From Warburgia ugandensis (lineage: Eukaryota > Streptophyta > Magnoliopsida > Canellales > Canellaceae): a stretch of DNA of 64,000 bases. The notes under the pieces are model-generated. The model saw nothing but the letters and a program-made list of their open reading frames with translations, was not told where the DNA came from and did not search any database. Shown here one piece after another: positions 47,489 through 58,778 of this stretch. The position numbers were made by a program, and so were the translations under genes. Numbering within the stretch: the stretch's first letter is position 1; each line of letters starts with the position of its first letter. The DNA is taken from assembly GCA_035236585.1 (NCBI GenBank), contig CP141126.1:70595414-70659413 (forward strand), in the 5' to 3' direction.

Positions 47489-47506
47489 TGGCTCCATTGC
47501 TGGGGA
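47489..47506 (+). promoter_or_regulatory. tRNA-Asp primer-binding site
   Basis: TGGCTCCATTGCTGGGGA matches the expected 18-base site at 15 positions, the best preserved of the three tRNA-Asp sites in the window. Confidence 0.8.
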
Positions 47507-48248
47507 CCCGCAAAGGAGTTCTCATAAAATTTAATAAAAAAAAATATAGGAAAATAAATTTATTTTAAAATTCCATTGTTTTAGCCTTTAGTCATTTTTA
47601 GGTACATTTTTTGAATTCTTTTAGTGTATAATCACTCAATTTCCTAAATTTGGTACTTATTGCTATTTTTATTTTGTAAAAAATTAGAAAAAGAGGAATT
47701 TAAGGAGGATCTCAATTAAGATAGCAAAAATTTTTATTTTGAGTGAATTGTATTGAGGATGCATTGTATTTTTTATTAATCACAATTCATTTAAAAGCAT
47801 TGAAATAATATAGGTCAAGTGTGGGTCATCATAACCTAGAAGTGGAGGTAGAATGTAAATGATCCTACCCTTATATAAGAAGATCTTATTAATAACCCCA
47901 CTATGGGCAATCCTAACTCATTAAGATTCCTAGATTATGGTTTGTATTTTTAGAATAATTTGGCATTATTTAGTAGTATAATTGCATATGGAAGGCATAT
48001 TTTATAATTGTTACATTTTTAGGGCACGTTTATCCCTTTAAGGTGATTTATATGTTTATCGAACTACCATGGAGTATGAAAATTAATTAGTAAGTGCACC
48101 CAATCCTATAAGATCAAGGGTAGATTTCATCACCCACTTGGCCCACCTAGGATAATCATCACAAGAATATAATCCAACCTTCCAAATTAATTTCAAATCC
48201 ATTAGAAGAAACCTATAGAGGCTATCACACATCAAATCATATTCACAA
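47507..48248 (+). mobile_element. Shortened leader of an Athila-like element
   Basis: CAAGTGTGGGTCATCATA at 47816 and TTGGCCCACCTAGG at 48149 match the leader at 6018 and 6431. The leader ends near 48240, equivalent to about 6520 in the first copy, and an LTR fragment follows at once. The ORF and 3' internal DNA are deleted. Confidence 0.65.
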
Positions 48249-48500
48249 AATTTCTTCATTTTTATTTTTTCAAATTAAAATATCAGAGTAACACCTCTTG
48301 CTGCATCTGCAAATGAGAGAGTGTTGCTAGAAAAGAAGAAGGTAAGAAGCATCAGAGAATGTTAAGGGTGATCTTAATTTTTGGTCAACTAAAGTTTATT
48401 TAAATTCCAAATTTTTTAGTTAAGTCCCCATGGGATTGATCTGTACTTGCATAAGATGTACTACAACAACCCATGCACTTGTGGAAAACAATCAATAGAG
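48249..48500 (+). repeat. LTR end fragment with inverted hairpin segment
   Basis: 48360-48500 is a direct copy of the LTR end at 47335-47480. The preceding 48249-48350 is the reverse complement of 47211-47312. Confidence 0.65.
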
Positions 48501-49052
48501 ACATAGACTCTCATAGGAGTTTAAAACAAGCAACATGTGATGCATATGTAAGTACATTCATACATTATATATATATATATATACAAAAACTAAAAACATA
48601 AGAAACTAGAAATGCAAGGATCTAGGGAATAGAAAGATGTAAGACATACTAAAGTAGAAACTAGCAACATATATTGAACACATACTAAAAGCATGAATAT
48701 CAAAAACATGACTTTTGAACTAGAAACATAAATGGCTAGCCTAACATGTTGGAAAATTTATTATGAACATAAACAAGAATCACTAAGCTAAGAAACTAGC
48801 CATATTACATTGAAAATTATGAGGGATAAAAACTTAGAATGAAAGGAACTTCTTATGGAATTTTTAACAATAAGAAACTAGAAAGATGAAAAACAAAAAC
48901 TAGAAATTCAAGTAACAAATTGAAGTCAAAACAAACATGGTATGGATGTGAAACAAACATAACAAAAAACTACACTAGAAACATTAGGAACCTGTGAATA
49001 AATAAGAAAATTTCTTCAAACAAACATGATATAGGTACTAGAATTGAACACT
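48501..49052. other. AT-rich flank left of the Tekay insertion, no gene
   Basis: Many ACTAGAAAC/ACATAAGAAAC-like words recur irregularly, with a (TA)n run at 48567-48582. The same style resumes at 58779, as expected if the Tekay split one repeat. Source family not recognised. Confidence 0.45.
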
Positions 49053-49057
49053 GTGAG

Positions 49058-51575
49058 TGTGACGACCCGGGTTTCATATGATGCAAATTTCATAAAAAGG
49101 CGAGATCTCTTGCTTTAGAAATATGAAATGCATGAAAATCTTTTGTTTTGGAAAGCAATCTTTCGTATAAAACCCCGAGTGTCAAAACACATTTTCAAAT
49201 CATATAGCCATGGAATAGTTTTAAATCAACTCTATTCCCAAGAAAGTGTTAGTCACAAATTTTACCACAGAGAGTAACTACAATCAAGTAACATTCACTA
49301 AAAGATAAGGTAGGGGTTTACTTACTTGTACTTCATTTGGATGTTCTCTATCACGGGTGTATCCTGTCCTTAAGTGTTTACTTGTATCTGAAAAATATTA
49401 AGGATTGGGTGAGTATACACTACACTCAGTAGGAGTCTATCACTACTAGTTTTACAATGCATGCTATGTTTTAAACCATATGTTCTTTAAACCGTGTGCA
49501 TGTTTGGACACTCATATTCAATAATGATATTAAAAGCCATTGTCAAAATAGAATACTGACGACTTACAGAATCGCATAATCCAAGTCAAAAGTAACATAG
49601 ATATCATAAACATATACTATGATATGCATAAGATGCTCAAATGAATCCAACTCATAGATCTATGGTCGACCATACTCATGTCATGCCATATGCATGCAAA
49701 TAAATCCTCAAAAACATAGGGCACACTATGCCCACGACCTCAGCGTCGTGTGGTCCCCGGGTACCTAGGGACTCTCGGTTACAGCCTCCACGGGCATATG
49801 ACACTTCGACGGGTGCCGTGACACCTCCAGTGGTAGTCCTCGTTTACCATAGCAATCGAAGTGTGGACAAGCCTTTTTGGTGTGGTACCCTTTCCACCTA
49901 TAGTGTTAGAGGCCATCCCGAACCTCTCGGCATAGCGCCCATGAGCTTACTAGCCCAAATCATATACTATCAAGTAGGCAAGAACCTTTTTTTTTTCAAA
50001 ACATGTCTATGCATTTATCATGCAGACAAGAATCCTTCTTCAAAACATGTCTATGCATGTAACACATGTCTTAGCAATATATGCGCAATGTATTTTTCAT
50101 ATGCATGCTAAGTTCATTTATGAAATCAATTCAAGCTAAACAAGTCATGTGCATAAGGATGTCACATAAGTTTATATGATATACGCATAAAGACAGGATA
50201 TGTAACTTAAAAACTTAAAACATGCATTAGAAAAGCAATCATGACTCAAAACATGCATTCTCAAAGCATCATGGGTTCTTTTTAAAAGTCTAGTAGCGAT
50301 AGGACACCTACCTGGTTTGATCGCGCTAGTCTCCTTGTCCTCGTATGTTCCTGGACATAGTTTAGGGGAAAAAGGTTAGCTTGGCCTATTTCTATAGGTT
50401 CTAGAACAGTTTACCTCACTATTTAGTCATTAAGGGTTCATTCCCATGCCTAAGGTCCCTAACTGGGCCTTAGTATAGTCAGGTTTGCAAAGGTTTAGTG
50501 GCCCCACGCCACTATCATGGTTTAAGGGTCATGCCAGTCTTAGATAGGGGCTTGATCAAGTATTTTATGGCTTAGGTGTGTGTCCGTGCCGTCGATACGG
50601 ACACAACGCCTCTCGTGGCGCCTCAATCGGAGTCTTAGAACTCAAGTTATGGGTATTTTAGTGTTAAGAATACATAGAAGGCCCAAAACGGGCCCTGCGT
50701 CACCGCTCTCTAGACGCTAACGTGTTCCGTGTTAGCGGCACGTGCCCCAAAGTGCGCGTCCACCAATGTACCAGGCCTCCGCCCCTTTTCTCGTTTGCGT
50801 GGACGAGCTCGTCAATTTCCCTTCAACGTACTGGGTGCGTTTTGGTTCTATGGTGACCTGGGTGTCCTTGGGACACCCTGGTTCGACCCTGTCAAACCAG
50901 AATGCCTCAGGCACCTGCCCTAAGTCTGTTGTGGCTCCCTAGAGCCCCATTTTGCATGGTTTCTCGTGCAAAAACTTAAGGACATTCAACCTAGAACTGA
51001 GGGGGAGATGGGTTTGGAGTTGTTTAAGGCGTACCTGGTTCATGGCTGGGTATTTTTCACAGTTTCTCCTCTTGCCTGCAACTCCAAGACTAGTTTTTCC
51101 CAAGGTTTTGGGCTGCCATTGGAGGCACCCAAGAGCTCTATTTCTAGAGCTTGAGGGTTTTGGAGGGGGCTTTCCATCGCCATTCCATGGCGGTAGAGAA
51201 ACCTCCAAAATGGCGGTGGTTTCCCCCCTGCACACCGACATTCTAGAATGTCGGCGATGCAGTATGTTTGGGAAGAAGGGGGTGCCTATATCAAAACGGG
51301 TCCGTATTTTCTCAGGCCAATTCCTTTTAAATTTAATTATAATTTTGCCCTTGAATTTGAAAGGACCATAACTTGCTCATTTTAACTCCATTTTGGGTGA
51401 TTCTAGTCTTGTTAGATTCATTTTTCTGAGACGCACTGAAGGGTATCATTCTAAGGACCAAATTTCTAGGTCTAGTCAAGGTGAACAGTGAAATGACCAA
51501 AATACCCTTATCTCAAAAAGTGAATTTTTCATTGCCAACATGGGATTTCAAGGTTACAAAGATGGAGTCATTACA
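49058..51575 (-). repeat. Tekay 3' LTR
   Basis: 2518 bp, TGTGACGACCCGGG to GTCATTACA. It contains the ACTCAGTAGGAGTCTATCAC and CCCACGACCTCAG blocks shared with the solo LTR at 32424. The GC-rich part near 50580-50800 holds a hairpin (CGCTAAC, loop, GTTAGCG) at 50715-50737. ORFs 49728-50111 and 50729-51371 are chance frames within the LTR, repeated in the other copy. Confidence 0.93.
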
Positions 51576-51590
51576 TTCTTACCCCCTTAG
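51576..51590 (-). promoter_or_regulatory. Polypurine tract
   Basis: On the minus strand CTAAGGGGGTAAGAA lies directly against the 3' LTR, the position at which plus-strand DNA synthesis is primed. Confidence 0.75.
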
Positions 51591-51626
51591 GGGAATTTCG
51601 TCCCCAAAATTCTACAATATATACAG

Positions 51627-52345
51627 TCAAAAGATCTCGGGGTACTTTTCTCGCATTTCTGACTCTGGTTCGCAAGTCTCTTCTTCCATGTGTGCATTTC
51701 TCCACAGAACTTTGACTAAGTGTATGTCTTTGTTCCGCAGCTTCTTACTCTTACGATCCAAAATCTCAATTGGTCTCATCTCTAGCTTGAGATCCTCCGT
51801 CAACTCCATGGGTACCTGCGTGATGATATGAGCAGGGTCAGGCACGTACGTCCTTAGCATAGATATATGGAATACGTCATGCACTTCAGATAGCTGAGGG
51901 GGTAGTGCGATCCTGTAGGCCACTTTTCCCACTTTCTCCAGGATTTCAAAAGGTCCTATGTAACGCGGACTAAGCTTGTCTTTGATACCGAACCGCATAA
52001 CTCCTTTAGTGGGAGATATCTTCAGGAAAACGTGCTCTCCTATGTCGAATTCTAATGGTCTCCTCCTTTGATCAGCATAGCTCTTTTGCCGGCTTTGAGC
52101 TATGAGGAGGCGTTTCTTTATGAGTTTGACCTTCTCGGCACATTGCTCCACTAGCTCGAACTATAGCACCCTGGACTCTCCAACTTCACTCCAACTGGTG
52201 GGTGATCGATAGGGTCTCCCATAGAGCGCCTCGTACGGAGCCATGCCAATGGTCGACTGAAAGCTATTGTTGTACAGGAACTCCACTAGCGGCAAGTTTT
52301 CATCCCAGCTCTGCTTCCAATTGAGGGCACAAGCTTGCAGCATAT
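51627..52345 (-). pseudogene. Tekay integrase C-terminal and chromodomain-like region
   Basis: Two frames, 52161-52343 and 51627-52151, are separated by a stop. The first has the end of the integrase (WDENLPLVEFLYNNS, MAPYEALYGRP). The second runs 174 codons through SRQKSYADQRRRPLEF, a GPFEILEKVGKVAYRIALPP block and VHDVFHISMLRTYVPDP, to the tail IEILDRKSKKLRNKDIHLVK with VLWRN, the degenerate chromodomain typical of Tekay/Del. In chromoviruses this tail is thought to guide integration to heterochromatin. Only one or two stops break the region. Confidence 0.9.
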
Positions 52346-52355
52346 CTTCGACTAT

Positions 52356-52934
52356 CTAGATCGTGCGCTCTGATTGTCCATCAGTCAGTGGATGGAAGGC
52401 TGTGCTAAAGTTCAAGGAAGATCCTAAGGATTTTTGGACAGACTTCCAGAGTTGTGCAGTGAAGCGGCTATCCCTATCTGAAGTGATTCTAAGGGGTATG
52501 CCATGTAAATTCACTATCTCTTTGATGTATAGCTGAGATAGGCTGTCAGTGGATTGGGTATGGCATATAGGAAGGAAATGGGCTGTCTTAGTCAATCTAT
52601 CAACAATTACCCAGATCATGTCATGACCCTTAGAGGTCCTAGGTAACCCTACAATGAAGTCCATGGTAATATGATCCCATTTCCATTCGGGTAACTCAAG
52701 GGGTTGTAACAATCCCGCAGGTCTTTGATGTTCGACCTTTACTTGTTGACATGTTAGACACTTTGCCACAAATTCCCCTATGTCTCTTTTCATACCATCC
52801 CACCAATATTGTCTCTTTAAGTTTTGATACATCTTAGTTCCTCCTGAGTGTATAGTATACTTAGACCAACAAGCCTCTTTTAGGATTTCTTGTCTTAATC
52901 CTTCATTGGTCGGTACCACTAATCTTCCTTGCAT
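52356..52934 (-). pseudogene. Tekay integrase, HHCC and catalytic core
   Basis: An open stretch of 192 codons. The zinc-binding part reads EACWSKYTIHSGGTKMYQ and CLTCQQVK; the first His of the HHCC set is Cys here, the second His and both Cys remain. The catalytic core has TMDFIVGLP and ITSDRDSRFTA with the two aspartates, and DGQSERTI with the glutamate, so the DDE triad is intact. This enzyme inserts element DNA into the host chromosome. The stop just after DGQSERTI ends the frame. Loss of one zinc ligand suggests reduced activity. Confidence 0.92.
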
Positions 52935-53700
52935 GTAAACGCTACCATCTTCCTCTTTAGTAAACCCTGGTTTTCCTATTAAAGCTTGTATGTCCGGATC
53001 CCCTTGTTGTGCTTACTTAACCTTTTCATTAACAGCCGACTTTATCGTTAGACCTGCCATAATGATCTTGCACTTACTTATGTTTGGTTTCCACGTTATT
53101 ACTTCTTGTAAATAAACTTACGCGCATCCCTTGGGTTTTTCTACTTAATGCATCAGCTACCACATTAGCTTTCCCAGGGTGATAATGAATGGAGAAGTCA
53201 TAGTCTTTTAAGTATTCCACCTATCTTCTTTGTCGCATGTTTAAGTCTTGTTGGGAAAAGATAAATTTAATACTCTTATGATCTGTGAAAACTTCAAACT
53301 TTTCCCCATATAGATAATGTCTCTAGATTCTCAAGGCAACGACTATGGCCGCTAATTCCAAGTCATGGGTCGGGTAATTGACTTCATGCTTCTTGAGTTG
53401 CCGAGAAGCATAAGCAATTACCTTTGCATAAGTACGCAGCCTAGTCCTTGTTGCGAGGCATCGCTATATATCTCAAATCTGCCACTTCCTGAAGGTAAGG
53501 TAAGGACAGGTGCTGTAGTTAACCTTCTCTTTAGTTCATGGAAGCTTTCCTCACATTTATCAGTCCATTCAAATCTTGTGTCTTTCCTGGTCAGCTTAGT
53601 TAAAGGTAAGGCAATTCGTGAAAAACCCTCGATGAATCTCCTGTAATATCTAGCAAGTCCTAAGAAGCTTCTTCTTTCTATGATTGTCTTAGGTCTTTCC
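52935..53700 (-). pseudogene. Tekay RNase H region
   Basis: Reading leftward, YYRRFIEGFSRIALPLTKL, FEWTDKCEESFHELKRRL and [20 protein letters not shown] appear in one frame from about 53690, the connection domain and start of RNase H. IYSDAS carries the first catalytic Asp. Beyond it the frame shifts and several stops appear. The enzyme would degrade the RNA strand during reverse transcription; it is broken here. Confidence 0.8.
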
Positions 53701-54540
53701 CATTTCTATACTGATTCAACCTTAGCAGGGTCGACTGCTATGCCATCTTGAGAAATAATGTGTCCTAAGAAATTAACCTTTTCTAGCCAAAACTCACACT
53801 CACTGAATTTTGCATATAACTTGTGTGTTCGTAGGGTGCTTAATGTTATCCTTAGATGTTCCTTATGGTCTTCAGGAGTTTTTGAATATATCAAGATATC
53901 ATCCGCAAACACTATGATGAATTTGTCTAAGTACTCCTTGAACACCCTATTCATGAGGTCCATAAACGCGGCTGGAGCATTAGTTAAACCAAAGGACATC
54001 ACTCTAAATTCATAATGGTCGTATCGAGTCCTAAAGGCTGTCTTGGGGATACCCTCTCTAACTCGATGTTGATGGTAGCCGGATCATAGATCAATCTTAG
54101 AGAAGACTTTGGCTGATTGAAGTTGATCAAAAAGATCATCAATTTAGGGAAGGGGGTACTTATTCTTAATGGTGACCCTATTTAGCATTCGATAGTCTAC
54201 GCACAATCTCATGAAGCCATCCTTTTTCTTAACTAAAAGGACTAGAGCTCCCTACGGAGATACGCTAGGCCGTATGAACCCTTTGTCAAGGAGTTCCTGT
54301 AATTGGCTCTTCAATTCTTTTAGTTCTGCAGGAGCCATTCAGTAAGGAGCTTTGGAAATAAGGGAAGTACTGGGTATAAGGTCAATGGTAAACTCAATTC
54401 CTCTTGGTGGGGGTAGACCTGGTAAGTCCTCAGAGAATACGTTAGGAAATTCTTGGACTACCTCGACATCCTCTAGCTTTGGTTGGGGACTCTCGATAGA
54501 TTCAATCTTGGACAAGAAGAAGGGACATCCCTGAGCAATG
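53701..54540 (-). pseudogene. Tekay reverse transcriptase
   Basis: The frame from 54340 leftward reads [37 protein letters not shown] and VFSKIDL, with stops near PS..P, LP..ID and DL..SG. The open piece 53706-54002 holds [20 protein letters not shown] and the catalytic box FADDILIYS, both aspartates intact, then [17 protein letters not shown]. Palm and fingers are recognisable in order, with at least three stops. 54339-54662 holds the linker to the protease. Family usual order is kept. Confidence 0.9.
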
Positions 54541-54990
54541 TCCTTAACTGTTTTCATGGCAGAAATAACACACACTCCAAAATAATCCTTTCTTCCTTTG
54601 GAGGGTGAAAGTGTCTCCATTAGGTAGGGTAAAAGTGACACGTTTCTGGCGGCAATCAACAAAGGCTTGATGAAGGGCTAGCCAGTCCATACCTAGGATG
54701 GCGTCGAAGTCATTCATATCTAAGTGAATAAGATTGGCATGTAGCAAATGATCTTTGACCAAAATGGGGACATCCTGGAGATAAGAATAGGTGGGAAGTG
54801 CCTAGCCTACAGGAGTCATGACTTCTAGAGTGAAGTCCAGGTCCTGTGCTATAATGTCCAAGGTTGATGCAAACTCCCGAGATATGAAAGAATGAGTCGA
54901 GCCTGTATAGAATAGAACTTTAGCAGGTGTATCATAGATAGAAAGAATACCTTCAACTACTGCATTTGAAGCCTGGGCTTGACTGGAAGT
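54541..54990 (-). pseudogene. Tekay retropepsin with lost catalytic aspartate
   Basis: Near 54930-54896 the active-site motif reads VLFYTGSTHSFIS, where the family has VLFDSGATHSF: the catalytic Asp is Tyr. The second half is open at 54544-54762 with DMNDFDAILGMDWLALHQA, the conserved ILGMDWL motif. A stop lies between the halves. Even without the stop the protease would be inactive. Confidence 0.88.
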
Positions 54991-55059
54991 GAGGGCAAAG
55001 ACACGTCCTTGGCTCTTTGGAACCTGATCTTCTTTACGCTTTTCAACTTTCCTTTTAGG

Positions 55060-56005
55060 ACAATTCCTAGCAAGATGTCCTAATTCTCCACAAGTATAGC
55101 AAGTGATGTTGAAAGTGGGACATGGTCTGCCTGAATGATTCCTATTACACCTAGGGCATGTCTTCCAATCTGGTCTTCTTCCTTTGTTTTCAAACGGCTT
55201 CTTAAAAGGTGGCCTGGGTCCAGATGACTATAATGATCTCTTTCCTTTATTTCTCATGGTGTTGGTGTTCTTAGTTTCCTTTATCGCTTGATTCCTTTGA
55301 TAAACTTTTTCGTATAGGGAGGCCATCTCTACGGCTTTAGCTATGGTGGAAGGTTGGAAACCTAGAACTCTGTTCCTGAGTCCTGGGTTGAGCCCATCTA
55401 CAAATCTTTCCACCGCGTCTTCCTCACCAGAACAAGCATGTGGTACAAATCTTCGGAGGCTGATGAATTTATTTTCATAGTATTGGACAATCATGTTTCC
55501 TTGTTCTAAGTCCATAAATTCTTTTTCCTTATGTTTTCTTACATGTTTAGGATAATATTTTTCATTAAAGGCCTTTTTAAATTCTTCCCATCCTATTGTT
55601 TCTTACTGGTCAAAATAAGTCCTTTCTACTATTTCCCACCAAAAGGTAGCCTCTCCCCTAAACACAAACGTGGCCACGGGTACCTTTCTTTCTTCAGCTA
55701 TGTTCATGGCTTTAAATATCTTTTCAATATCAATTAACCATTTTTTCAGCTATAGATGCTTCATCTTCTCTTGTGAATGAGGAAGCTAATTTCTGAAACC
55801 TTTTTAATTGAACCTCAGTCCTATCTATTGCTTTATCAGGGGAAGGATCTCGTGTGGTAGGGGTTTGGGTTTGTTGATTACTCATATATTGTTCCATATG
55901 TTGTAGGAATTGCTAGAATAAATTAGCCATCCCATTGCCTGACCCAGTGGAGTCCACTGGAGGGGTTTTAGGTCTTGGAGCATTGCTTACTTTCTTTCTA
56001 GGCAT
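55060..56005 (-). pseudogene. Tekay gag with zinc knuckle
   Basis: Starts at ATG 56005-56003 (MPRKKVSNAPRPKTPP), just inside the primer site. A stop follows after about 30 codons, then the frame continues to FTREDEASIAEKMVN and shifts. The gag core follows, reading WLIDIEKIFKAMNIAEERKV, FKKAFNEKYYPKHVRKHKEK and, in the open piece 55228-55515, LRRFVPHACSGEEDAVERFV. The CCHC knuckle CYTCGELGHLARNC lies at 55105-55064 with all four zinc ligands. Gag packages the RNA; this copy has at least one frameshift and three stops. Confidence 0.9.
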
Positions 56006-56131
56006 CTGTAAATCACAAGGTAATTCACAAGACCTCAGTATGTGTTATCATATTACCCCTTAATATTTCATGGATGAAACTTGATTATAAGTTATTCTCC
56101 TCATAACTGGGCTGTGAGTAACGTCAAACCA

Positions 56132-56144
56132 GGCTCTGATACCA
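56132..56144 (-). promoter_or_regulatory. Initiator tRNA-Met primer-binding site
   Basis: On the minus strand TGGTATCAGAGCC, the standard plant initiator-Met site of gypsy elements, two bases from the 5' LTR. Confidence 0.95.
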
Positions 56145-56146
56145 AC

Positions 56147-58773
56147 TGTGACGACTCGGGCTTCATATGATGCAAATTTCATAAAAAGGCGAGATCTCTT
56201 GCTTTAGAAATATGAAATGCATGAAAATATTTTGTTTTGAAAAGAAATCTTTCATATAAAACTCCGAGTGTCAAAACACATTTTCAAATCAAATAACCAT
56301 GGCATAGTTTTAAATCGACTCTATTCCCAAGAAAGTGTTAGTCATAGCCCTAGCTGTAGAGAGTAATTACAATCAAGTAACATTCACTAAAAGATAAGGT
56401 ATGGGCTTACTTACTTGTACTTAATTTGGATCTTCTCTGTCACGGGTGTATCCTGTCCTTAAGTGTTTCCTTGTATCTGAAAAATATTAAGGATTGGGTG
56501 AGTATACACTATACTCAGTAGGAGTCTATCACTACTAGTTTTACAATGCATGCTATGTTTTAAACCATATGTTCTTTAAACCATGAGCATGCTTGGACAC
56601 TCATGTTCAATATCGATATTAAAAGCCATTATCAAAATAGAATACTGACGACTTAAAGAATCGCATAATCCAAGTCAAAAGTAACATATATATCATAAAC
56701 ATATACTATGATATGCATAAGATGCTCAACTGAATCCAACTCATGGATCTATGGTCGACCATACTCATGTCATGCCATATGTATGCAAGTAAATCCTCAA
56801 AAACATAGGGCACACTATGCCCACGACCTTAGTGCCGTGTGGTCCCCGGGTACTTAGGGACTCTCGGTCATAGCCTCCACGGGGCATATGACACTTCGGC
56901 GGGTGTTGTGACACCTCTAGTGGTACCCTTTCCATCTATAGTTGTAGAGGCTGGGAGGCCACCCGAACCTCTCAGCATAGTACCCACGAGCTTACTAGCC
57001 CAAATCATATACTATCAAGTAGGCAAGAACCTTTTTTTTTTTTCAAAACATGTCTATGCATTTATCATGCAAACAATAATCCTTTTTCAAAATATGTCTA
57101 TGCATGTAACACATATCTTGGAAATATATGTGCAATGTATTTTTCATATGCATGCTAAGTTCATTTATGAAATCAATTCATGCTAAACAGGTCATGTGCA
57201 TAAGGATGTAACATAAGTTTATATGATATACGCATAAAGATAGGACATGTAACTTAAAAACTTAAAACATGCATTAGAAAAGTAACCATGACTCAAAACA
57301 TGCATTCTCAAAGCATCATGGGTTCTTTTTAAAAGTCTAGTTGTGATAGGACACCTACCTAGTTTGATCGCGCTAGTCCCCTTGTCCTCGTACATTCTTG
57401 GACATGGTTTAGGGGAAAAAGGTTAGCTTGGCCTATTTCTATAGGTTATAGAACAGTTTACCTCACTACTTAGGCATTAAGGGTTCATTCCCATGCCTAA
57501 GGGCCTCCTAAGGTCCCTAATTAGGCCTTGGTATAGTCAGGTTTGCAAAGGTTTAGTGGCCCCGCGCCACTATCATGGTTTAAGGGTCATGCCAGCCTTA
57601 GATAGGGGCTTGATCAAGTATGTTATGGTTTGGATGTGTGTCCGCGTCGTCGATACGGACATAACGCCTCTCGTGGCACCTCAATCGGAGTCCTAGAACT
57701 CAAGTTATGGGTATTTTAGTGTTAAGAATACATAGAAGACCCAAAACGGGCCCTACGTCACCGTCCCGGGACACACCTGCATCCCGGTGGAGTGGGTACC
57801 AGCCCACACGTGCGGTTGCACACTCCTAGGCATCATCAGGCTACGCGTTCCGCTTATGCGGAACGCGCTCCATCACCATCGCAGGCCCACACAAGGCGGG
57901 TGCCCGGGATGCTAATGCGTCCCGCGTCAACAACGCACACCCCACAGGGCGGGTCCACCAATGCACAGGGCCTCCTCCTCTTTTCTCGTTTGTGTGGACG
58001 AGCCTGTCGATTTCCCTTTAACGCACTAGGTGCGTTTTGGTTTTGTGGTGACATGGGCGTCCTCGGGACGTCCTGGTTCGACCTGGTCAAATCAGAACAC
58101 CCCAGGCACCTGCCCTGGGTCTGTTGTGGCTCCCTAGAGCCCCATTTTGTATAGTTTCTCATGCAAAAACTTAGGGACATTCAACTTAAGACTGAGGGGG
58201 AGATGGGTTTGGAGTTGTTTAAGGCGTACCTGGTTCGTGGCTGGGTATTTTTCACGGTTTCTCCTCTTGCCTACAACTCCAAGACTGATTTTTCCCAGGG
58301 TTTTAGGCTGCCATTGGAGGTGCCCAAGAGCTCTATTTATAGAGCTTAAGGAGGATTCTGGAGGGGGCTTTCCATCGCCATTCCATGGTGGTGGAGAAAC
58401 CTCCAAAATGGCGGTGGTTTTTCCCCTACACATCGACATTCTAGAATGTCGGCGATGCAGTATGTTTGGGAAGAAGGGGGTGCCCGTATCAAAACGGGTC
58501 CCTGTTTTCTCAGGCTAATTCATTTTAAATTTAATTACAATTTTGCCCTTGAATTTCAAAGGGCCATAACTTGCTCATTTTAACTCCGTTTTGGGTGATT
58601 CTGGTCTTGTTGGATTCATTTTTATGAGACACACCTAAGGGTACTATTCTAATGATCAAATTTTTGAGTCTAGTCAGGGTGAACAGTGAAATGACTAAAA
58701 TACCCTTATCTCAAAAAGTGAACTTTTCATTACCAACATGGGATTTCAAGGTTACAAAAATGGAGTCATTACA
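56147..58773 (-). repeat. Tekay 5' LTR
   Basis: 2627 bp, TGTGACGACTCGGG to GTCATTACA. It matches the 3' LTR except for scattered changes, a missing stretch equivalent to 49834-49880, and a GC-rich segment at about 57768-57956 that differs from the shorter equivalent (about 50699-50760). The segment contains a perfect 10 bp stem at 57844-57867. ORFs at 56839-57186 and 57792-58518 are the same chance frames as in the other LTR. Confidence 0.93.
57844..57867. repeat. Perfect 10 bp hairpin in the Tekay 5' LTR
   Basis: CGCGTTCCGC, loop TTAT, GCGGAACGCG. GC-rich and fully paired. Confidence 0.9.
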
Positions 58774-58778
58774 ATGAG

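Larger units (their letters stand above)
49053..58778 (-). mobile_element. Tekay/Del chromovirus (Ty3/gypsy), near complete length, decayed coding region
   Basis: The element spans 49058-58773 (9716 bp) on the minus strand, with 5 bp flanks GTGAG and ATGAG (4 of 5 identical). It has two LTRs, an initiator-Met primer site, a polypurine tract and gag, zinc knuckle, protease, RT, RNase H, integrase and chromodomain-like C-terminus in standard order. Stops and frameshifts occur in gag and pol. By eye, about nine in ten bases agree over the first 230 bp of the LTRs, so the insertion is old but much younger than the Athila-like copies around it. Confidence 0.93.

Noticed and set aside
50729..51371. 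ORFs up to 139 codons on both strands
   Set aside because: They recur at 57792-58518 because both positions are LTRs of one Tekay; repetition comes from LTR identity, not from gene conservation.
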